NCBI RefSeq assembly: GCF_000948975.2
Contig: NZ_CP059735.1
Span: 4,586,603-4,650,602, forward strand
DNA: 64,000 nucleotides
Origin: Thalassomonas actiniarum
GTDB lineage: Bacteria > Pseudomonadota > Gammaproteobacteria > Enterobacterales > Alteromonadaceae
Reading direction: 5' to 3'
Shown piece by piece: positions 9,861 to 19,752 of this stretch. Positions within the stretch are counted from its first letter, which is position 1; every line of letters begins with the position of its first letter. Both the position numbers and the translations under genes were made by a program. The notes beneath the pieces were generated by a model, which was not told the origin of the DNA, did no database searches, and saw nothing but the letters and a program-made list of their open reading frames with translations.

Positions 9861-10280
9861 TTATGACTGTCCGACTTCGCTCTCTATTGTTTTGCTACGG
9901 GCAGACAGCACCAGTAACCAAACCTGGGCAATAATGGCAAATAATGCCGCACCTGAGAGCAGAAAGGGATCCAGATATATATCGCCTTTAAATTCAAAAG
10001 TGCCTTTATTGATTTTTAACCAGCCCATAAAGTTTTGCGCGGCGGCGACATGCGCCCCCATAAAACCAAGCACACTGGCAATAAAAATTGTAATGATATT
10101 GTGCAACCCTCTAAACATCATCAAAAAGCCTAAAATACCAATCACAGTGCGTTGCAGGCGGCAATAAGGGCATACATACACCAACCCTGTCCAATCTGAA
10201 ATCCACGCCAGTAAAGATACCACTAAAAAAAATGCCCCGAGAATATGAATACGGCGCAAGTAAAACTCTATAGATGTCAT
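9861..10280 (-). CDS. DsbB-like four-helix membrane protein with one CPYC
   Basis: A 139-residue inner-membrane protein with four predicted helices (about residues 12-29, 43-60, 65-85 and 110-130). A CPYC motif at residues 37-40 sits in the first periplasmic loop, as in DsbB, followed by RLQRT. DsbB passes electrons from DsbA to quinone and needs a second cysteine pair in its second loop; here that loop (around residues 88-108) has no cysteine. It is therefore a DsbB relative with only the quinone-side pair, and its role in disulfide formation is uncertain. The ATG at 10280 is supported by AAGAGG. A perfect palindrome lies about 140 bases upstream. Confidence 0.75.
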   Translation of the reverse strand: MTSIEFYLRRIHILGAFFLVVSLLAWISDWTGLVYVCPYCRLQRTVIGILGFLMMFRGLHNIITIFIASVLGFMGAHVAAAQNFMGWLKINKGTFEFKGDIYLDPFLLSGAALFAIIAQVWLLVLSARSKTIESEVGQS

Positions 10281-10419
10281 GTTTAACCTCTTTTTTATTC
10301 CCAAAAGGAATATACTTATTCAATGAGGGTATATTATTGGGTGAAGTAACCCTTGTCTACTTTATTAGATGAATGACAAGAAAGGACCTCCATATAGGTT
10401 GTTTATGAGGCGTTGATAC

Positions 10420-10436
10420 TAACTAACAGTTAGTTA
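10420..10436. promoter_or_regulatory. Perfect palindrome TAACTAACAGTTAGTTA
   Basis: Eight-base arms around one base, with no T tract. It is upstream of the DsbB-like gene and downstream of the SymE-like gene. The form suits an operator; TetR-family sites often look like this, but no such regulator is next to it. Confidence 0.45.
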
Positions 10437-10454
10437 CAAATAGTAGCTGTTACA

Positions 10455-10483
10455 GCTGCTGCACAGCTTTAGCGCGCAGCAGC
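10455..10483. repeat. GCTGCTGC hairpin after the SymE-like gene
   Basis: GCTGCTGC and GCAGCAGC form a perfect eight-base stem with a 13-base loop, 25 bases past the stop of the SymE-like gene. No T run follows on either strand. Confidence 0.4.
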
Positions 10484-10508
10484 CCTATTATAGCCTCTGT
10501 TACTTGGT

Positions 10509-10781
10509 TTATGCTTTAGGTGATAGCGAAACAGGTTTTAGTACCAGGCGGTCTTTTTCCACGGTAACCGTGACCTTCTGCCCGATAGGAAAACCGGCCT
10601 CATGCAGCCATTTCCCCTGAAGGATAAGGCAAGGTTGCAGATTAACCGGTAGATAGTTGATGCCTGCCCCCCTGACTTTTACGACACTATTAAGCACGGT
10701 TTCCAATACCGTAAGTTGCCGGATTGTGGGATATTTTGCTTCTTTCGGGCAAAGCTCTGACGTATGATGATATTCAGCCAT
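10509..10781 (-). CDS. SymE-type toxin
   Basis: A 90-residue protein. Its C-terminal half has the SymE/AbrB-fold signature: L-x-L-QGKWLHEAGFPIGQKVTVTVE, then a short final strand ending LVLKPV. E. coli SymE is an SOS-induced toxin controlled by the antisense RNA SymR. The N-terminal 40 residues are less typical. The start at 10781 has a strong AGGAG six bases upstream. No antisense RNA can be read directly from the sequence; if one exists it should run on the plus strand across the start, around 10700-10850. I did not find a convincing LexA box in the upstream region. Confidence 0.75.
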   Translation of the reverse strand: MAEYHHTSELCPKEAKYPTIRQLTVLETVLNSVVKVRGAGINYLPVNLQPCLILQGKWLHEAGFPIGQKVTVTVEKDRLVLKPVSLSPKA

Positions 10782-11128
10782 GACGGACTCCTAGTGTAGT
10801 TCGTTTTGGTTAGCGGCCTCTGGGTGTTAGCGCACTCAGGGGGCGCGACTTGGTTTAACTCTTGGTATCTAAGTTCGGCATTGGCTATAACCTTTGCTAT
10901 GGCATGAGTTATAGCATTGCCTATCAAAATGATGAGTTTGAAGTCCTCCGTATTGTTTGGGAGTAGCTTAACTAAAGACTAAGAAGCTGGTTAAATCAAC
11001 AGGGGGTTGATTATATTTATGTGGGATTTAGGGAGTATGGACTCTCCGCTTTACACCTATTTTCTCTCTATTAGCTCTCGCCCTAAAACGCTTATGTTGG
11101 GATAAATACCTAGAAACCAAGGAAGCAC
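10782..11128. other. 347-base gap between SymE-like gene and the AT-rich gene
   Basis: No gene seen. An inverted repeat, GCTATAAC at 10884-10891 and GTTATAGC at 10908-10915, is the main structure. This divergent gap must hold both promoters and could encode a SymR-like antisense RNA. Confidence 0.4.
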
Positions 11129-12205
11129 ATGTCCATACGATTTGTTGAAGAAAAAACACATAATTATTGTGAAATTGATGGTGAAAAAAAATTAACATTT
11201 AAAAAAGGCTATAGAGAAAATGCCGATAAAAGCGAAGAAATATTAGTTTACTCTCCAAGAGAGCAATTAAGTAATGAAGACTTCCTCCGATTATCTAAAT
11301 TAAATTTTGGTGATTTTCCAGCTTGGTTTGGATACGATGGGCCATACCCATTTGAAAATGTTTATTTATTACAATTCTATATGAATTTAAGTAAACAAGA
11401 AGATTCTTTATATATTGTCCATGGTATTGATTATGAGGAATGGGCATATCCCTTCAGTATGAAAAACTTCTCAAAAACTTATCAACAAAAATTTCAAGAT
11501 ATAGGTGTCGAAGCAACAATAGATAATGACAATGGCTATGATTGTATTATAAATATTCCATACAATTTTGATAATAAAGAAACTCTCTTTGGTATAATTA
11601 TCAACTACTGCAAAATAGCAATTGATTGCTATAAAGCATCATTAGCCGAGCTATCCAATGAGGGAATTAAAAACTCAATAATCAAATATTTTGAGTTCCC
11701 TGATAACTATAAAAACATCTGCTCACAATATCTAATTTGGTTTGGTGAGTTTCTGAAAAACCTTGGAATTGAAGCAAATGTGACAACTAACCCCGAAAAT
11801 AAACAAACATCTTTAATTATTACTCCCAAAAAAGACACTGAGTCACTTGGCGAAATAGAAAAACTATTTTACCAATATCTACAATTTCCATATCAAGAAT
11901 TTCTATCAAACTCTTCAAACCTCTCTATGGAAGAGCAATATCTAATATCATCATTGACTGCCCAAGTTGAAAACTTCAAAACGCAGATACAGATGAAAGA
12001 AACCATGATACGAATGCAATTAGCCACAATTGACCAACTACAAGAGCACAATAACACTCAAAAGTTATTAATTACGAGCCTACAGGGCAAACCTGAGGAT
12101 ATCATTTCGATAGGAAATGGAGCGATATCACTTAAGAATAAATTAAAACTTGGTCCGTTGGAGGTTAAACCTAAAGAGTTATTCGAAAAATTTATAAAAA
12201 AGTAA
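11129..12205 (+). CDS. AT-rich protein of unknown function with duplicated alpha/beta unit and coiled coil
   Basis: A 358-residue cytoplasmic protein with no signal peptide or membrane helix. After an N-terminal region of about 130 residues it seems to contain two related alpha/beta units. Each has an amphipathic helix, then G-I-E-A plus strand, then an I-I-N/T-P strand, then a helix (about 128-185 and 190-268). A predicted coiled coil follows at about 270-310. The unit resembles a helix-strand module I recall from cyanobacterial proteins of unknown role that also precedes a coiled coil; this is low-confidence memory. Base composition is clearly lower in GC than all neighbours, a sign of transfer. 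AAGGAAG precedes the ATG, and a terminator follows. It is divergent from the SymE-like gene. Confidence 0.8.
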   Translation: MSIRFVEEKTHNYCEIDGEKKLTFKKGYRENADKSEEILVYSPREQLSNEDFLRLSKLNFGDFPAWFGYDGPYPFENVYLLQFYMNLSKQEDSLYIVHGIDYEEWAYPFSMKNFSKTYQQKFQDIGVEATIDNDNGYDCIINIPYNFDNKETLFGIIINYCKIAIDCYKASLAELSNEGIKNSIIKYFEFPDNYKNICSQYLIWFGEFLKNLGIEANVTTNPENKQTSLIITPKKDTESLGEIEKLFYQYLQFPYQEFLSNSSNLSMEEQYLISSLTAQVENFKTQIQMKETMIRMQLATIDQLQEHNNTQKLLITSLQGKPEDIISIGNGAISLKNKLKLGPLEVKPKELFEKFIKK

Positions 12206-12236
12206 TTATAGAAAAGAAAATAAAACTGCAAGACAC

Positions 12237-12262
12237 AAAAAACCCGCTATTCAGCGGGTTTT
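12237..12262. terminator. Bidirectional terminator
   Basis: AACCCGCT and AGCGGGTT form an eight-base stem with loop ATTC, with A and T tracts on either side. It can stop both the 358-aa gene and the suc operon, which converge here. Only about 30 bases separate it from the sucD stop. Confidence 0.88.
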
Positions 12263-12292
12263 CCAAATAAACAATTAGCAATCAAAAACTGA

Positions 12293-13165
12293 TTACCAAC
12301 CTGTCTTCTCTTTCAGTGCAACACCGATGTCAGCTAAAGAACGTACGGTTTTAACACCGGCCGCTTCTAAGGCTGCAAATTTCTCATCGGCTGTACCCTT
12401 ACCACCGGCGATGATCGCGCCAGCATGGCCCATACGCTTACCAGCAGGTGCAGTAACACCGGCAATGTAAGATACAACAGGCTTAGATACGTTAGCTTTG
12501 ATGTATTCAGCAGCTTCTTCTTCAGCAGTACCACCGATTTCACCGATCATTACGATGGCTTCGGTTTGCGGATCGTTTTCGAACATTTCTAAAACGTCGA
12601 TGAAGTTAGTGCCTGGGATTGGGTCACCACCGATGCCAACACAAGTAGACTGACCGAAACCGGCGTCTGTAGTTTGCTTAACGGCTTCATAAGTCAAAGT
12701 ACCTGAACGAGATACGATACCTACTTTACCTGGCTTGTGGATGTGACCTGGCATGATACCGATCTTAGTTTCGCCCGGAGTGATAACACCTGGGCAGTTA
12801 GGACCGATCATGCGAACACCAGTGTTGTTCAGCTTGTCTTTAACATCGATCATATCGATAGTCGGGATACCTTCGGTGATACAAACGATCAGCTCGATAC
12901 CGGCGTCGATAGCTTCTAAGATAGCATCTTTACAGAACGGAGCAGGAACGTAGATAACAGTAGCAGTTGCGCCTGTAGTTTCTACCGCTTCACGTACTGT
13001 GTTGAATACCGGAAGACCAAGGTGCGTTTGACCGCCTTTACCCGGGCTTACGCCACCAACCATTTGCGTACCGTACTCAAGCGCTTGCTCTGAGTGGAAA
13101 GTACCTTGTCCGCCAGTGAAACCCTGACAGATAACTTTAGTATCTTTATTAATTAAAACAGACAT
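12293..13165 (-). CDS. sucD: Succinyl-CoA synthetase, alpha subunit
   Basis: Forms with SucC the enzyme that converts succinyl-CoA, ADP (or GDP) and phosphate to succinate, CoA and ATP. Its 290 residues match the family. The N-terminal CoA-binding Rossmann domain includes the [10 protein letters not shown] loop, and the GHAGAI motif near residue 245 holds the histidine that carries the phosphate. It is the last gene of the sdh-suc cluster. The ATG shares its A with the sucC TAA stop (TAATG), so the two are translationally coupled, which fits a 1:1 complex. Confidence 0.98.
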   Translation of the reverse strand: MSVLINKDTKVICQGFTGGQGTFHSEQALEYGTQMVGGVSPGKGGQTHLGLPVFNTVREAVETTGATATVIYVPAPFCKDAILEAIDAGIELIVCITEGIPTIDMIDVKDKLNNTGVRMIGPNCPGVITPGETKIGIMPGHIHKPGKVGIVSRSGTLTYEAVKQTTDAGFGQSTCVGIGGDPIPGTNFIDVLEMFENDPQTEAIVMIGEIGGTAEEEAAEYIKANVSKPVVSYIAGVTAPAGKRMGHAGAIIAGGKGTADEKFAALEAAGVKTVRSLADIGVALKEKTGW

Positions 13166-14331
13166 TATTTGCCCTCCGCAGCTTTAACAACTTGCTGAGC
13201 TGCATCTGTTAATGATGTAGCGGCAATGATGTCCAGATCAGAATTCGCCAGAACTTCACGACCAAGTTCAGCGTTGGTACCTTCAAGACGTACAACTACA
13301 GGTACTTCAACACCAACTTCTTTAACCGCACCGATAATACCTTCGGCGATCATGTCACAACGTACTATACCACCGAATATGTTAACAAGAACGGCTTTAA
13401 CATTGTCATCAGAAAGGATGATTTTGAATGCTTCGGCTACACGCTCTTTAGTCGCCCCGCCACCAACATCAAGGAAGTTAGCTGGCTTGCCGCCGTGTAA
13501 GTTAACGATATCCATGGTACCCATAGCAAGACCGGCACCGTTAACCATACAGCCAACGTTTCCGTCCAGAGCAACATAGTTCAGCTCCCACTGGGCTGCA
13601 TGTGCTTCACGCTCGTCTTCTTGAGACGGATCGTGCATTTCACGGATTTTAGGCTGACGGTATAAAGCGTTGCCGTCTACACCGATTTTACCGTCAAGAC
13701 AGTGGATGTTGCCTTCGTCGGTAATAACCAGTGGGTTGATTTCTAATAAAGCAAAATCGTGGTCTTGGAACATGTTGGCAAGGCCCATGAACACTTTCAC
13801 GAATTGCTTCATTTGTGCAGGCGTTAAACCTAGTTTGAAACCAAGTTCACGCGCCTGGTAAGCTTGAGGGCCTACTAACGGATCGATTTCGGCTTTATGG
13901 ATAAGCTCAGGTGTTTCTTCAGCAACCGTTTCAATTTCAACACCACCTTCGGTAGATGCCATGAAAACGATTTTTTGTGAAGCACGGTCAACAACAGCGC
14001 CAAGGTATAATTCGTTGGCGATGTCGGTGCAGCTTTCAACTAAGATTTTCGCTACCGGTTGGCCTTGCTCATCTGTTTGATAAGTAACCAGGTTTTTCCC
14101 TAACCAGTGCTGTGCGAATTCTTTAATTTCTTCTTTGCTTTTTACCAGCTTTACACCACCAGCCTTTCCGCGGCCACCGGCATGCACCTGACACTTAACA
14201 ACCCACATATCGCCGCCAATTTTGTCGGCAGCTTCTGCAGCTTCCTGAGGGGTATCGCAAGCGAAACCTTCAGAAACGGGTAAACCATATTCAGCGAATA
14301 ATTGTTTCGCTTGATACTCATGCAAATTCAT
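13165..14331 (-). CDS. sucC: Succinyl-CoA synthetase, beta subunit
   Basis: The ATP-grasp nucleotide-binding partner of SucD, 388 residues, the usual length. It begins [19 protein letters not shown] and has the GGRGKAGGV loop and the C-terminal [12 protein letters not shown] region that contacts CoA and the phosphohistidine. A 155-base gap separates it from sucB and contains an inverted repeat (AGGTCGG at 14419-14425, CCGACCT at 14443-14449). This gap is larger than others in the operon and may hold a processing site or an internal promoter. Confidence 0.98.
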   Translation of the reverse strand: MNLHEYQAKQLFAEYGLPVSEGFACDTPQEAAEAADKIGGDMWVVKCQVHAGGRGKAGGVKLVKSKEEIKEFAQHWLGKNLVTYQTDEQGQPVAKILVESCTDIANELYLGAVVDRASQKIVFMASTEGGVEIETVAEETPELIHKAEIDPLVGPQAYQARELGFKLGLTPAQMKQFVKVFMGLANMFQDHDFALLEINPLVITDEGNIHCLDGKIGVDGNALYRQPKIREMHDPSQEDEREAHAAQWELNYVALDGNVGCMVNGAGLAMGTMDIVNLHGGKPANFLDVGGGATKERVAEAFKIILSDDNVKAVLVNIFGGIVRCDMIAEGIIGAVKEVGVEVPVVVRLEGTNAELGREVLANSDLDIIAATSLTDAAQQVVKAAEGK

Positions 14332-14486
14332 GGTGTTTTATCCATTTATCTGTAAATGATAAAGGCAGCCCACCCCAAAGCAGACTGCCAGTGAAAAAGT
14401 AACGGGATTATAGTACGAAGGTCGGCACTTGCATAGCGATATCCGACCTGTCTATAAGCGTTAACCTTTTATTAAAATGCCCGCTA

Positions 14487-15965
14487 TTAAAGTTCTAATA
14501 ACAGACGTGTCGGATCTTCTAACAATTCTTTAATTGTAACCAAGAAACCAACAGATTCTTTACCGTCGATCAAACGGTGATCGTATGATAACGCCAGGTA
14601 CATCATAGGCAGAATTTCTACCTTGCCGTTAACCGCCATAGGACGGTCCTGGATCTTATGCATACCTAAGATACCCGCTTGCGGCAGGTTCAAAATAGGC
14701 GTAGAGATCAAAGAGCCGAATACACCACCGTTGGTAATGGTGAAGTTACCACCCTGCATCTCGTCCATGGTCAGCTTGCCGTCACGGCCTTTGATGGCCA
14801 GGTCACGGATACCGTTTTCAATGCCCGCCATGCTCATTTGATCGGCGTCACGTAATACCGGCGTTACCAGACCACGTGGCGTAGATACCGCGATAGAGAT
14901 ATCGAAGAAGTTGTGATAAACAATATCATCACCGTCGATAGAGGCATTTACCGCAGGGTAGCGTTTTAATGCTTCGGTTACGGCTTTAACGTAGAAAGAC
15001 ATAAAACCTAAACGGGTATCATGGGTTTTTTCGAATAAGTCTTTGTATTGCTTACGAAGGTCCATGATAGGCTTCATGTTAACTTCGTTGAACGTGGTTA
15101 ACATCGCAGTAGAGTTTTTCGCTTCCAATAAACGGGTAGCGATGGTTTTACGTAAACGTGTCATAGGTACACGTTTTTGGCTGCGCTCGCCTAAGTCCTG
15201 GGCAACCGGAGCAGCTTTTGCAGCAGGTGCAGGAGCGGCTTTAGCGGCAGTTTTGTTGGCAATGGCTGCTTCAACATCTTCTTTGCTGATGCGTCCGCCT
15301 TTGCCTGAACCTTTAACTTCGCTGGCTGAGATGCCTTTTTCCGTCATTAAACGACGTACCGACGGGCTGGCAAGCTCGTCGCTGCTGATCGCTTCTTCAG
15401 GAGAAGCAACGGCAGCTGCAGGCGCTGAAGCACCGGCATTTAACTGACCGATAACCTGGTCGCCTAATACGGTATCGCCTTCGGCGTGGATGATTTTACC
15501 AATCACACCGTTAGCCTGGGCTACAACTTCCAATACTACTTTATCGGTTTCGATATCAACCAGGTTTTGGTCAACAGTTACGGTATCGCCTTCGGCTACG
15601 TGCCAACCGGCAACGGTGGCGTCAGCAACAGATTCAGGCAGTACAGGTACTACGATATCAATTACCTTGCCAGCATCTGTGCTGGCAGCAGGTGCGGCAG
15701 CGGCGGCTGGTGCGGCTTCGGCGGCACCGCCTTCTTTAAATAAAGCCAGAACCTGCTCACCTAATACGGTAGCGCCTTCTTGCTCAGAAATTTCAGTGAT
15801 CACGCCGTCGGCAGTCGCCGGCACTTCTAAAACTACTTTATCGGTTTCGATATCAACAAGTATTTGATCACGAGAAACTTTGTCACCAGCTTGCACGTGC
15901 CAGGTAGCGACAGTAGCATCTGCAACTGACTCAGGTAATACGGGAACCTTTATTTCGGTTGTCAT
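14487..15965 (-). CDS. sucB: 2-oxoglutarate dehydrogenase E2, with two lipoyl domains
   Basis: Dihydrolipoyl succinyltransferase, the core of the 2-oxoglutarate dehydrogenase complex, about 492 residues. Two lipoyl domains are visible, each with the [11 protein letters not shown] lipoylation site (about residues 1-75 and 105-180), joined by an Ala/Pro-rich linker. A peripheral-subunit-binding domain ([13 protein letters not shown]) follows, and then the catalytic domain ending with the DHRLIDGKE histidine motif. E. coli SucB has one lipoyl domain, so this is a two-lipoyl form. The ATG at 15965 is used; a TTG just before it is not needed. AAGGAA is upstream. Confidence 0.96.
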   Translation of the reverse strand: MTTEIKVPVLPESVADATVATWHVQAGDKVSRDQILVDIETDKVVLEVPATADGVITEISEQEGATVLGEQVLALFKEGGAAEAAPAAAAAPAASTDAGKVIDIVVPVLPESVADATVAGWHVAEGDTVTVDQNLVDIETDKVVLEVVAQANGVIGKIIHAEGDTVLGDQVIGQLNAGASAPAAAVASPEEAISSDELASPSVRRLMTEKGISASEVKGSGKGGRISKEDVEAAIANKTAAKAAPAPAAKAAPVAQDLGERSQKRVPMTRLRKTIATRLLEAKNSTAMLTTFNEVNMKPIMDLRKQYKDLFEKTHDTRLGFMSFYVKAVTEALKRYPAVNASIDGDDIVYHNFFDISIAVSTPRGLVTPVLRDADQMSMAGIENGIRDLAIKGRDGKLTMDEMQGGNFTITNGGVFGSLISTPILNLPQAGILGMHKIQDRPMAVNGKVEILPMMYLALSYDHRLIDGKESVGFLVTIKELLEDPTRLLLEL

Positions 15966-15992
15966 CAATTTATTCCTTACTCACAAACTGGT

Positions 15993-18797
15993 CTATTCAA
16001 CGGTCAGCGCTTCATTGACGAGCGCTTGTTGTTCTTTAACATGAACTGACATATAACCTACTGCCGGAGCGGCAGACGCCTTACGGCCGGTATAAGTCAA
16101 ATAAGTACCTGCCGGGATAGCGGCTCTGAAATGGTGCTGTGAACAATACCAGGCACCTTGGTTCTGAGGCTCTTCCTGACACCAGACAAACTGCTTCACG
16201 TGCTGGTAATCTTCCAGTACTGCCTGAAGCTCTTTCTCCGGGAATGGGTATAATTGCTCGATACGGATAATGGCAACATTTTCCTGCTCATTTCTCCGGC
16301 GTTGCTCAAGCAATTCGTAATATACTTTACCGCTACAGAAAACGACTTTTTCTACCGCTTTCTTATCGATATCGTCGATTTCACCGATGACGTTATGGAA
16401 AACACCGGTAGACATTTCTTCCAGTGAAGAAACCGCCAGCGGGTGACGCAATAACGACTTAGGCGACATTACCACCAAAGGACGACGCATAGGACGTACT
16501 ACCTGGCGGCGCAGCATATTAAATACCTGGGCCGGGGTAGAAGGAATACAGACCTGCATATTGTGATCGGCACAAAGTTGCAGATAACGCTCTAAACGTG
16601 CGGAGCTATGCTCAGGTCCCTGACCTTCATAGCCGTGCGGCAATAACATCGTCAGACCACATAAACGGCCCCACTTCTGCTCGCCCGAGCTGATAAACTG
16701 ATCGAACACCACCTGGGCACAGTTGGCAAAATCACCAAATTGCGCTTCCCAAATGGTAAGGCCTGCAGGCTCAGCTGTGGTGTAACCGTATTCAAACGCC
16801 AACACGGAAACTTCTGAAAGTACCGAATCATGCACATCGAAAGGCCCCTGCCCTTCACGTACATGTTTAAGCGGCATATAGGCGCTACCGTCTTCCTGGT
16901 TATGCAATACCGCATGACGGTGGAAGAAGGTACCGCGACCGGCATCCTGACCGGTAATACGCACACGCTGGCCCATATCAACAATCGAGGCGTACGCCAG
17001 ATTTTCCGCCATGCCCCAGTCGAGTAATTTCTCGCCTGAAGCCATTTTTTTGCGGTCGTCGTATAATTTTTTCACGCGCGAGTGTACCGGGTGATCTTCC
17101 GGCAATTTCGCGACTTTGGCCGCAAGCTCTTTCAGCTTGTCGATGGAGATTTCTTTCTCGTACTCATCATCCCAGTCATGACCTAAGAAAGGTGTCCAGT
17201 CAACGGAATGGGCCGTCATCGGACGCCATTGTTCAACGGTACACTGACCTTCATCAAGCAGCTTACGGTAGTAAGCAGTTAACTCATCGGCCTGGCCAGC
17301 TGTGATGCTGCCCTCACTGATCAGTTTATCGGCATAAAGCTGACGCGGGGTCGGATGCTTTTTGACGATTTTGTACATCAACGGCTGGGTGGCACTTGGC
17401 TCATCCGCTTCGTTGTGGCCGTGACGGCGGTAACACACTAAGTCGATAACAACATCACGTTTAAATTCGTTGCGGTAATCCAGGGCAATTTGTGTTGCCA
17501 GAACTACGGCTTCAGGATCGTCACCGTTGACGTGTAAAATAGGTGCCTGTACCATTTTCGCAATATCGGTACAGTATTCGCCTGAACGGGTATCCTGAGG
17601 ATTTGAAGTGGTGAAACCAACCTGGTTATTAACCACGATACGGATAGTACCGCCGACCTTAAATGCACGCGCTTGTGACATATTAAAGGTTTCTTGTACC
17701 ACACCCTGACCGGCAATCGCCGAGTCACCGTGAATGGTAATAGGCAGTACCAAATCACCCTGGTCGCAGTTACGGCGATCTAAACGGGCACGCACCGAAC
17801 CGATAACCACAGGGTTGACGATTTCAAGGTGAGACGGGTTAAAGGCCAATGCCAGGTGAACATTGCCGCCCGGGGTAACAAAATCAGAAGAATAACCCTG
17901 GTGGTATTTCACATCGCCCGAGGTTAATACTTCATCATGCTTGCCGCCGAATTCATCGAATAATTTCGACGGGTTTTTACCCATGACGTTCACCAGGACA
18001 TTTAAGCGTCCGCGGTGTGCCATGCCAATCACCACCTCTTTGGCGCCATGCGTACCGGCACGGGTGATCAGCTCTTTAAGCATAGGAATAAGGCTGTCGC
18101 CACCTTCTAAAGAGAAGCGTTTGGCGCCGGGGAATTTCGCCCCTAAATATTTTTCCAGACCGTCAGCAGAGATCAGGCCTTTAAGCACATCAAGCTTCTG
18201 CTCTTTAGATAAATTGGCACTGGACTGTACCGATTCCAAACGCTGCTGTAACCAGCGCTTTTCTTCGGTAGAGGTGATATGCATATACTCGGCGCCGATA
18301 GAACCACAATAGGTCTTTTTCAACGCTTTATGCAGGTCGCCCAACTTCATCGATTCCTGACCCGCAGCAAATGATCCGATATTAAAATCTTTATCGAAAT
18401 CATTTTCCGAGAGGTCGTGGTGAGATAATTGCAGGTCGCGTACCTTATCACGTAGCCATAATCCCAGAGGATCCAGGTTAGCATTTTGATGACCGCGGAA
18501 GCGGAAGGCATTGATTAATTGCAATACCTTGACTTGCTTGGCATCAGCACCACTTGAGACAACCACCTGTCGGCTCGGTTGCTTCGCAAGCTCTCTGAAC
18601 TCATCGCGGATAGCGGAGTGACGATATTCGACATCGGCACCTTCAATTTTCGGAAGTTCCTGGAAAATTTCGCGCCACTGCTCCGAGACAGATTGCGAGT
18701 TGTCCAGGTAAGATTCATATAGTTCTTCAATATAAGCCGTGTTGCCACCGCTTAAATGAGAAGACTCTAACCAAGCCTTCATTGTACCTTCTGGCAT
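15993..18797 (-). CDS. sucA: 2-oxoglutarate dehydrogenase E1
   Basis: Thiamine-diphosphate-dependent decarboxylase of the 2-oxoglutarate dehydrogenase complex, 934 residues (E. coli 933). The N-terminus (KAWLESSHLSGGN) aligns with the family. MAHRGRLNVL, HGDSAIAGQGVVQE and VNNQVGFTTSNP mark the cofactor and substrate site. It is followed after 27 bases by sucB. The shared E3 subunit gene (lpd) is not in the window. The ATG at 18797 has AAGGAA 8-13 bases upstream. Confidence 0.98.
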   Translation of the reverse strand: MPEGTMKAWLESSHLSGGNTAYIEELYESYLDNSQSVSEQWREIFQELPKIEGADVEYRHSAIRDEFRELAKQPSRQVVVSSGADAKQVKVLQLINAFRFRGHQNANLDPLGLWLRDKVRDLQLSHHDLSENDFDKDFNIGSFAAGQESMKLGDLHKALKKTYCGSIGAEYMHITSTEEKRWLQQRLESVQSSANLSKEQKLDVLKGLISADGLEKYLGAKFPGAKRFSLEGGDSLIPMLKELITRAGTHGAKEVVIGMAHRGRLNVLVNVMGKNPSKLFDEFGGKHDEVLTSGDVKYHQGYSSDFVTPGGNVHLALAFNPSHLEIVNPVVIGSVRARLDRRNCDQGDLVLPITIHGDSAIAGQGVVQETFNMSQARAFKVGGTIRIVVNNQVGFTTSNPQDTRSGEYCTDIAKMVQAPILHVNGDDPEAVVLATQIALDYRNEFKRDVVIDLVCYRRHGHNEADEPSATQPLMYKIVKKHPTPRQLYADKLISEGSITAGQADELTAYYRKLLDEGQCTVEQWRPMTAHSVDWTPFLGHDWDDEYEKEISIDKLKELAAKVAKLPEDHPVHSRVKKLYDDRKKMASGEKLLDWGMAENLAYASIVDMGQRVRITGQDAGRGTFFHRHAVLHNQEDGSAYMPLKHVREGQGPFDVHDSVLSEVSVLAFEYGYTTAEPAGLTIWEAQFGDFANCAQVVFDQFISSGEQKWGRLCGLTMLLPHGYEGQGPEHSSARLERYLQLCADHNMQVCIPSTPAQVFNMLRRQVVRPMRRPLVVMSPKSLLRHPLAVSSLEEMSTGVFHNVIGEIDDIDKKAVEKVVFCSGKVYYELLEQRRRNEQENVAIIRIEQLYPFPEKELQAVLEDYQHVKQFVWCQEEPQNQGAWYCSQHHFRAAIPAGTYLTYTGRKASAAPAVGYMSVHVKEQQALVNEALTVE

Positions 18798-18976
18798 TGC
18801 CTGTTCCTTTACTGGGATAAAAGCAACAAAAAATAAATGTAACTGCTTTTTTTCGGTTTTTGTTATTAGAAAAGTTTCAACTCGATATCTCTAATGAAAT
18901 TCTTTCTATCAACGCCAAAGAAAAAGAATAGTTACCCAATATAGCTAGAAAAACATTAATTACAGCAGTCCTCGTA

Positions 18977-19036
18977 GTTTAATAGTTCGGGGCAAACTTA
19001 TTAAAATCTAAGTTCACCCCGACAATACTATTAAAC
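18977..19036 (-). repeat. Long imperfect hairpin at the sdhB-sucA junction
   Basis: Left arm 18977-18992 (GTTTAATAG then TCGGGG) pairs with 19017-19036 with a four-base bulge, and an inner AACTTA/TAAGTT pair extends it. The structure overlaps the sdhB stop codon and no T run follows, so it is more likely an RNA processing or stability element than a terminator. Confidence 0.5.
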
Positions 19037-19741
19037 AGATCTTGCTAATAACATTGATTTTATATGGCCAATGGCTTTGGTTGGGTTTAATCCCTTAGGA
19101 CAAACATCAACACAGTTCATTATGCCGTGACAGCGAAATACGCTGTATGCATCCTGCAAATCATCCAACCTTTCTTCGGTGGCAGTATCACGGCTATCGA
19201 TCAAGAAGCGATAAGCGTGTAATAAACCTGCCGGACCGATGAATTTATCCGGATTCCACCAAAATGAAGGACAAGACGTTGAGCAACATGCACATAAAAT
19301 ACATTCGTATAAACCGTCAAGCTTTTCACGGTCTTCAATCGACTGTAAATGTTCACGCGCCGGCTGTTCTTTGCCATCATTAATCAGATAAGGTCTGATT
19401 TTTTCATATTGATTATAAAACTGAGTCATATCAATAATCAAATCACGTACCACAGGTAAGCCCGGCAATGGACGTAATACTATGGTATTGGCCTTCACCG
19501 CCGATAATGGCGTGATACAGGCCAGGCCGTTTTTACCGTTCATGTTCAAACCGTCGGAGCCACAAACCCCTTCACGGCAGGAACGACGGAATGATAAGGT
19601 GGAGTCTTGCTCTTTTAATAAGATCAAGGCGTCAAGCACCATCATATCTGAGCCTTCAGGAAGGTCCAGCTCATACTCCTTCATATAAGGAGCATTATCA
19701 ACATCTGGGTTGTAACGGTAAATCGAAAATTTTTGTTTCAT
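19031..19741 (-). CDS. sdhB: Succinate dehydrogenase iron-sulfur subunit
   Basis: Carries electrons from SdhA to the membrane quinone site of complex II. 236 residues. The three iron-sulfur signatures are present: SCREGVCGSDG for the [2Fe-2S] cluster, CILCACCSTSCPS, and CHGIMNCVDVCPKG for the [4Fe-4S] and [3Fe-4S] clusters. I place the start at the ATG at 19741, not the GTG one codon earlier, because TAAGGAG lies at good distance. It follows sdhA by 11 bases. Confidence 0.98.
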   Translation of the reverse strand: MKQKFSIYRYNPDVDNAPYMKEYELDLPEGSDMMVLDALILLKEQDSTLSFRRSCREGVCGSDGLNMNGKNGLACITPLSAVKANTIVLRPLPGLPVVRDLIIDMTQFYNQYEKIRPYLINDGKEQPAREHLQSIEDREKLDGLYECILCACCSTSCPSFWWNPDKFIGPAGLLHAYRFLIDSRDTATEERLDDLQDAYSVFRCHGIMNCVDVCPKGLNPTKAIGHIKSMLLARSV

Positions 19742-19752
19742 CACGCTACTCC

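Noticed and set aside
10444-10464. CTGT...ACAG similar to a LexA box near the SymE-like gene
   Set aside because: Spacing is wrong for LexA, and the site is downstream of the gene, not at its promoter.
12261-12292. SdhX-like small RNA from the sucD 3' end
   Set aside because: In E. coli this RNA comes from the end of the operon, but here only about 30 bases separate the stop from the terminator and I could not recognise a seed region.
15043-15867. Long open frames on the plus strand opposite sucB
   Set aside because: They are shadows of the Ala-rich sucB coding sequence; there is no ribosome site and no recognisable protein.
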